Below are positions 61,601 to 64,000 of a stretch of DNA of 64,000 nt, in pieces. The number at the start of each line of letters is the position of its first letter. The stretch's first letter is position 1. Source of the DNA: JAWPMT01 sp965227935 (GTDB lineage Bacteria; Bacteroidota; Bacteroidia; Cytophagales; Cyclobacteriaceae); the NCBI GenBank assembly GCA_965227935.1, contig CBDDGS010000022.1, positions 248,001 through 312,000 on the forward strand, given 5' to 3'. The translations under genes and the position numbers were made by a program. The notes beneath the pieces were generated by a model that was not told the DNA's origin, ran no database searches, and saw only the letters and a list, made by a program, of their open reading frames with translations.

Positions 61601-62092
61601 CGCCAAACAGTCGCGAGACGCATAGTTAGGAGGTCGAACTGAGCGCGCCGGCAGGAGAAGAAGAACGCCCTTGTGACGGGGCGGCCGCCGGCTCCCCTGC
61701 AGATGCAGTTGTACAAGGGCTTGCGGGTCCACCTCACGCGCAACGTGGACAAGGAGGCCGACTTCATCAACGGCACGGAAGCCACGGTGGTAGATTACGA
61801 CGAGGGGTCGAGCTGCGTCCACGTGGTCACGGCGACGGGGCGCCATCTGGCCGTCTACCCCCTGACGGACTACGTGGAGGACTGCGGCTCCGTCACTGCC
61901 TACCCGATGAGGCCTGGCTACGCGAGCACGGTGCACAAGCTGCAGGGGGCCGAGCTGCCTCACATCACCATCTGGCTGGACATTCGAGACGCCCGGGCCG
62001 CTGGCTACGTCGCCATGAGCCGGGTGTCTTACGACGCGGACTACCTGCTGGGCGGGATCGTGACGCGCAGGCATTTCCGGCCAGCCATGTAG
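57361..62092 (+). CDS. Helitron-like Rep/helicase gene, five exons
   Basis: Exons: 57361(or later)-58618, 58656-59760, 59807-60424, 60460-61587, 61655-62092. All introns are 35-67 nt with GC or GA donors. N-terminus: two copies of a Cys-containing unit (CTFCDPAKMQTAC ... CLFCSKARMADAC), then a CEKCGSLQPRP ... CKQCRGNHW pair and IDVGPLKKANNGYRIKSAMT. Middle: LECALWPTLYWRREMCETVE, SVKRSFMRKVLGPIIGYSQD, HSFPYHVAVLDEM and the HUH-type GSGRVHVHSLDYL (59528-59566). Y2-type motif LLKYVATYAPKFSD is at 59893-59934. Helicase: VTGPPGTGKTT (Walker A, 60868-60900), VDEISQLS (Walker B, 61096), LAGDFWQLPG (61184), VHKLQGAEL and YVAMSRVSYD (motifs V/VI, 61932-62035). Rep nicks DNA for rolling-circle transposition and the helicase unwinds it. 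Frame changes near 58700 and 59138 suggest slight decay. The first exon has no ATG at its 5' end. Confidence 0.7.
58619..58655 (+). other. GC-AG intron (37 nt)
   Basis: GCCAAG|GCGTGA ... TGCTAG|GTCCGC. It contains an in-frame TGA; removal gives VESKIAK-VRSRRKREKLQRA. Confidence 0.6.
58656..59760 (+). CDS. Helitron exon 2: Rep domain with HUH motif
   Basis: KREKLQRAYG then, after a 2-base shift at about 58701, YLMSEEADSAYGELVKKHKK. A one-base shift at about 59138 joins GGGKNACSGLPLRLV to LKGETFSPLYWKAKHQALVD. RLEFQDGKRKQPTQDYHGSG and RVHVHSLDYLQ carry the HxH pair. The exon ends LRHTKEDK. Confidence 0.6.
59761..59806 (+). other. GA-AG intron (46 nt)
   Basis: GACAAG|GACCGC ... GCGCCAG|GAGCAA. 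It contains an in-frame TAA; removal gives RHTKEDK-EQGHRAYFPETLE. Confidence 0.55.
59807..60424 (+). CDS. Helitron exon 3: Y2-type motif region
   Basis: CHQDVLHGNDRGLLLKYVAT then YAPKFSDSFAREWLNDEASA. The two Tyr in KYVATY are spaced as in Helitron Rep Y2 motifs. Ends SLEDLLDANIVDK. Confidence 0.65.
60425..60459 (+). other. GC-AG intron (35 nt)
   Basis: GACAAG|GCGAGG ... GGCGCAG|GTCCCC. It changes frame from 2 to 1 and joins LDANIVDK to VPVQYQYFANAVFQ. Confidence 0.55.
60460..61587 (+). CDS. Helitron exon 4: PIF1-type helicase core
   Basis: Contains Walker A GPPGTGKTT, DEISQLS, LAGDFWQLPG and the C-terminal CTRRGAALVNDLAV. Ends NADNYDK at an AAG|GC edge. The opposite-strand frames are shadows. 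Confidence 0.75.
61588..61654 (+). other. GC-AG intron (67 nt)
   Basis: GACAAG|GCCTGC ... CCGGCAG|GAGAAG. Contains TGA and TAG stops in frame; removal gives NYDK-EKKNALVTGRPPAPL. Confidence 0.6.
61655..62092 (+). CDS. Helitron exon 5: helicase motifs V and VI
   Basis: LQMQLYKGLRVHLTRNVDKE, then STVHKLQGAELPHITIWLDI and GYVAMSRVSYDADYLLGG, closing at TAG 62090. Confidence 0.7.
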   Translation, partial: EKKNALVTGRPPAPLQMQLYKGLRVHLTRNVDKEADFINGTEATVVDYDEGSSCVHVVTATGRHLAVYPLTDYVEDCGSVTAYPMRPGYASTVHKLQGAELPHITIWLDIRDARAAGYVAMSRVSYDADYLLGGIVTRRHFRPAM

Positions 62093-62852
62093 AGCCAGGA
62101 CGGCGGCCGTTTCACTTGAGGCGGAGGCCGCGGAAAGATACAGCCCGGCCCCGCGCGCCGACGGACAAGCGAAGGCGACGAAAATAGCAGCGGCCGCCTG
62201 ATAGAAACGGCTTTTTTTGGCTCGAGCAGCGCTGTTCCACGCGGGGGCGCGTCCAACCGCGGGCGCAAGGCCCTCCTCAGGCTCGGCGCTCCATCGACTA
62301 ACGCTTGCTCGCAGGCAGAGGAGCAGAAGGCCGACGTCGAGGCGGGCCTGCTTCGCTCGCATCAGCCCGGCAAGATGCCCAGTAGAGCGGCGGCTGGCGC
62401 CAGTAGCCGCGGGCCTGAGGCAGGGCATCGGCCCGCGCTTTTAGGTCTTTGCCAGGAAGCGTTGGGGCGCCCAGATTGCGCCGCAAAGTGTTGCGAGAGG
62501 CCTTGGTCTGTGGAGGTCTGGCGAGCCAGCCAAGTTCTTCGCCTTGAACGCCCGCCCGGCCGTTGCCCTTTCCAGGGAGTAGCCGCGCATGCGGATTGGC
62601 TTCCCAGGGAGTAGCTGCGAGCCCAGCCCACAGCAGCCACGCCCAGGGATGGTGGGCGGCGCCAGCAAAAAGTCTTGGGTTTAGGGTCTTTATATTTGAC
62701 TGCCACGCATGAGGTGTCGACCAGGAGGCGGCCCCCAATGGGGATGGCAGCGTCCCAGCTTTACCTGGGCCGCGCGGATGGCCTGAGGTCGCTCGCTGAA
62801 TCGCTCGGACGGCTTCGGGCTCCCCGTGGGGTTCACGAGCCCTCAGCCTGAC
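62093..62852. other. GC-rich 3' flank of the Helitron-like gene
   Basis: No supported gene. Frames on both strands are open by base composition. It may contain the element's 3' hairpin and CTRR end, which I could not place. A single GGGTTTAGGGTC lies at about 62677. Confidence 0.4.
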
Positions 62853-62887
62853 TTTAGGGTTTAGGGTTTAGGGTTTAGGGTTTAGGG
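62853..62887 (+). repeat. Telomere-type array (TTTAGGG)5
   Basis: Five perfect units, same orientation as the array at 56221-56273. Confidence 0.9.
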
Positions 62888-63890
62888 CGTGTCCGGGCCG
62901 AGATTTTGTTAAATTTTGCGATTTCTGTATTAAGCGGTCTATTACAAAAACCCTCGAAGGGCCCGGGGCCCAGATTTGGCCAAATTTTGTTATTTTTGTA
63001 TTAAGCGGTCCTTTACAGAGAGCACCAAAAAGCCCAGGCCCAGATTTGGCCAAATTTTGCTAATTTCATATTAAGCGGTCCTTTACAGGAGGGCACTCGA
63101 AGGGCCCAGGCCCAGATTTGGCCAAGCTTCGGGGTTATTTTTGCATTGCAAGCGCCCTTCAGGAAAGGAAAAGAAAGGGAAAGAAAGCCATGAAAGGAAA
63201 GGAAAGGAAAGGAAAGGAAATTCAAGGATTCCTGAATAAGGAAAGGAAAGGAAAGGAAAGGAAAGGACCTTAGGAAAGGAAAGGAAAGCTACGTCATCCC
63301 AAAGGAAACTCGAAGGGCCCGGGGCCCAGATTGTGCCAAATTTGGCTATTCTTGTATTTATCGGCCCAGGGCTTACCTGAGGGCTTCGAAAGTTGTCATA
63401 ACCGGGCCAAGATTTGGCCAAATTTGGCGGTTTTTGTATTAAGAGTTTTCTCCCATTGCAGAAAGCCGCGAAGGGCCCCTGACCCAGATTTTGCCAAATC
63501 TTGCCCAGCTTTCTGACTAATTAGCGCTCTATTACAAAAAGCCTCGAAGGGCCAGGGCTTAGATCCACTGGCCAAATTTGGCCAATTTCGTATTAAGCGG
63601 ATCCGTTTGCAGAGAGCCTCCCAGCGGCCGGGCCGAGATTTTGCATCAATCATTGCGATTTCTGTATTAGAGCCCCTAAACAAAAACCCTCGAAGGGCTC
63701 GGGGCCCAGATTTTGGCCAAATTTGGTTATTTTTGTATTAAGCGGTCCTTTCCAGGGAGCACCAAAAAGCCCAGGCCCAGATTTGGCGGCAACATTTTGC
63801 TATTTTCATATTAAGCGGTCCTTTACAGAGGGCCTCGAAGGGCCCATGGCCCGGATTTGGCCAAGCTTTGTTATTTTTGCATTAACCTAG
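62888..63890. repeat. Satellite, about 70-75-bp unit, roughly 12 copies
   Basis: Unit: CCCAGATTTGGCCAAATTTT then G(C/T)TATTTTTGTATTAAGCGG and TCCTTTACAGAGGGCCTCGA, with varying divergence. Reverse-strand frames (KFGQIWAPGPS repeated) are repeat translations, not genes. Confidence 0.8.
63160..63300. repeat. GGAAA microsatellite inside the satellite
   Basis: (AAAGG)n tracts in three blocks interrupt the 70-bp satellite. A second tract at 63925-63990 closes the window. Confidence 0.85.
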
Positions 63891-63924
63891 AACCCTTCCC
63901 AGGAAACCCTGACTTTGGCTAAAG

Positions 63925-63990
63925 AAAGGGAAAGAAAGGAAAGGAAAGGAAAGGAAAGGAAAGGAAAGGAAAGGAAAGGAAAGGAAAGCA
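63925..63990. repeat. GGAAA microsatellite at the window end
   Basis: Nearly perfect (GGAAA)n, at least eleven units, running to the window edge. Confidence 0.85.
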
Positions 63991-64000
63991 AAGGGTCTAT

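Noticed and set aside
61139..62428. 429-codon reverse-strand frame
   Set aside because: It lies opposite the helicase motifs and exon 5; Arg/Pro/Ala-rich composition without motifs.
62868..63683. Reverse-strand frames with repeated KFGQIWAPGPS
   Set aside because: Translations of the 70-bp satellite; frame continuity reflects the unit length, not coding.

Overview
The window reads as nuclear DNA of a dinoflagellate, most likely Symbiodiniaceae-like. (1) Thirteen short introns can be placed by restoring conserved reading frames. Their donors are a mix of GC (8), GT (4) and GA (1), nearly always in an AG|G setting; this donor mix is known from dinoflagellates. (2) Telomere-type TTTAGGG arrays occur at 56221-56273 and 62853-62887. 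(3) Coding matter is scattered, many-exon, all on the + strand, and mixed with satellites and retroelements. No rRNA, tRNA, CRISPR array or bacterial operon was seen. Species assignment is inference.

Layout. 1-2.4 kb: exons of unrecognised genes, one with a methyltransferase-like TPGxG segment. 2.6-3.9 kb: short tandem duplications. 3.9-5.1 kb: an intact tyrosine recombinase. 5.1-7.2 kb: small tandem repeats and a large fold-back. 7.4-8.4 kb: a MULE-type transposase in two or three exons. 9.1-11.3 kb: an acidic/lysine-rich gene with a clear start. 11.9-13.1 kb: a fragmented gene of a dinoflagellate-expanded family. 13.7-15.6 kb: lysine-rich exons. 16.0-18.0 kb: a multi-exon gene with an HGDEGRG motif. 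18.8-21 kb: three satellites. 21.9-23.3 kb: an OTU-protease-like gene. 23.4-26.8 kb: simple repeats and no clear gene.

26.8-45.15 kb is dominated by one very large gene encoding an extracellular-type protein of about 30 thrombospondin type-1 (TSP1) segments alternating with cysteine-rich PAN/Apple-like segments, ending in a Thr-rich linker and a non-TSP1 region.

45.58-53.1 kb is a GC-rich DIRS-like retroelement: Gag-like ORF, tyrosine recombinase, second Gag-like ORF, cytosine-C5 DNA methyltransferase, and reverse transcriptase/RNase H. Several frameshifts and in-frame UAGs suggest decay or recoding. 53.7-54.0 kb is a pentamer-type repeat and 54.1-55.4 kb a very AT-rich island. 55.4-56.22 kb is the 5' end of a Ty1/copia-like element (PBS-like site plus gag) cut off by TTTAGGG repeats.

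56.27-62.85 kb lies between two telomere-type arrays of the same orientation. It holds a ~61-bp satellite and a five-exon Helitron-like Rep/helicase gene (HUH, Y2 and PIF1-type helicase motifs). The window ends in a ~70-bp satellite interrupted by GGAAA repeats. At least five transposon classes (DIRS, copia, Helitron, MULE, stand-alone tyrosine recombinase) occur here. The TSP1 gene is the clearest host gene.
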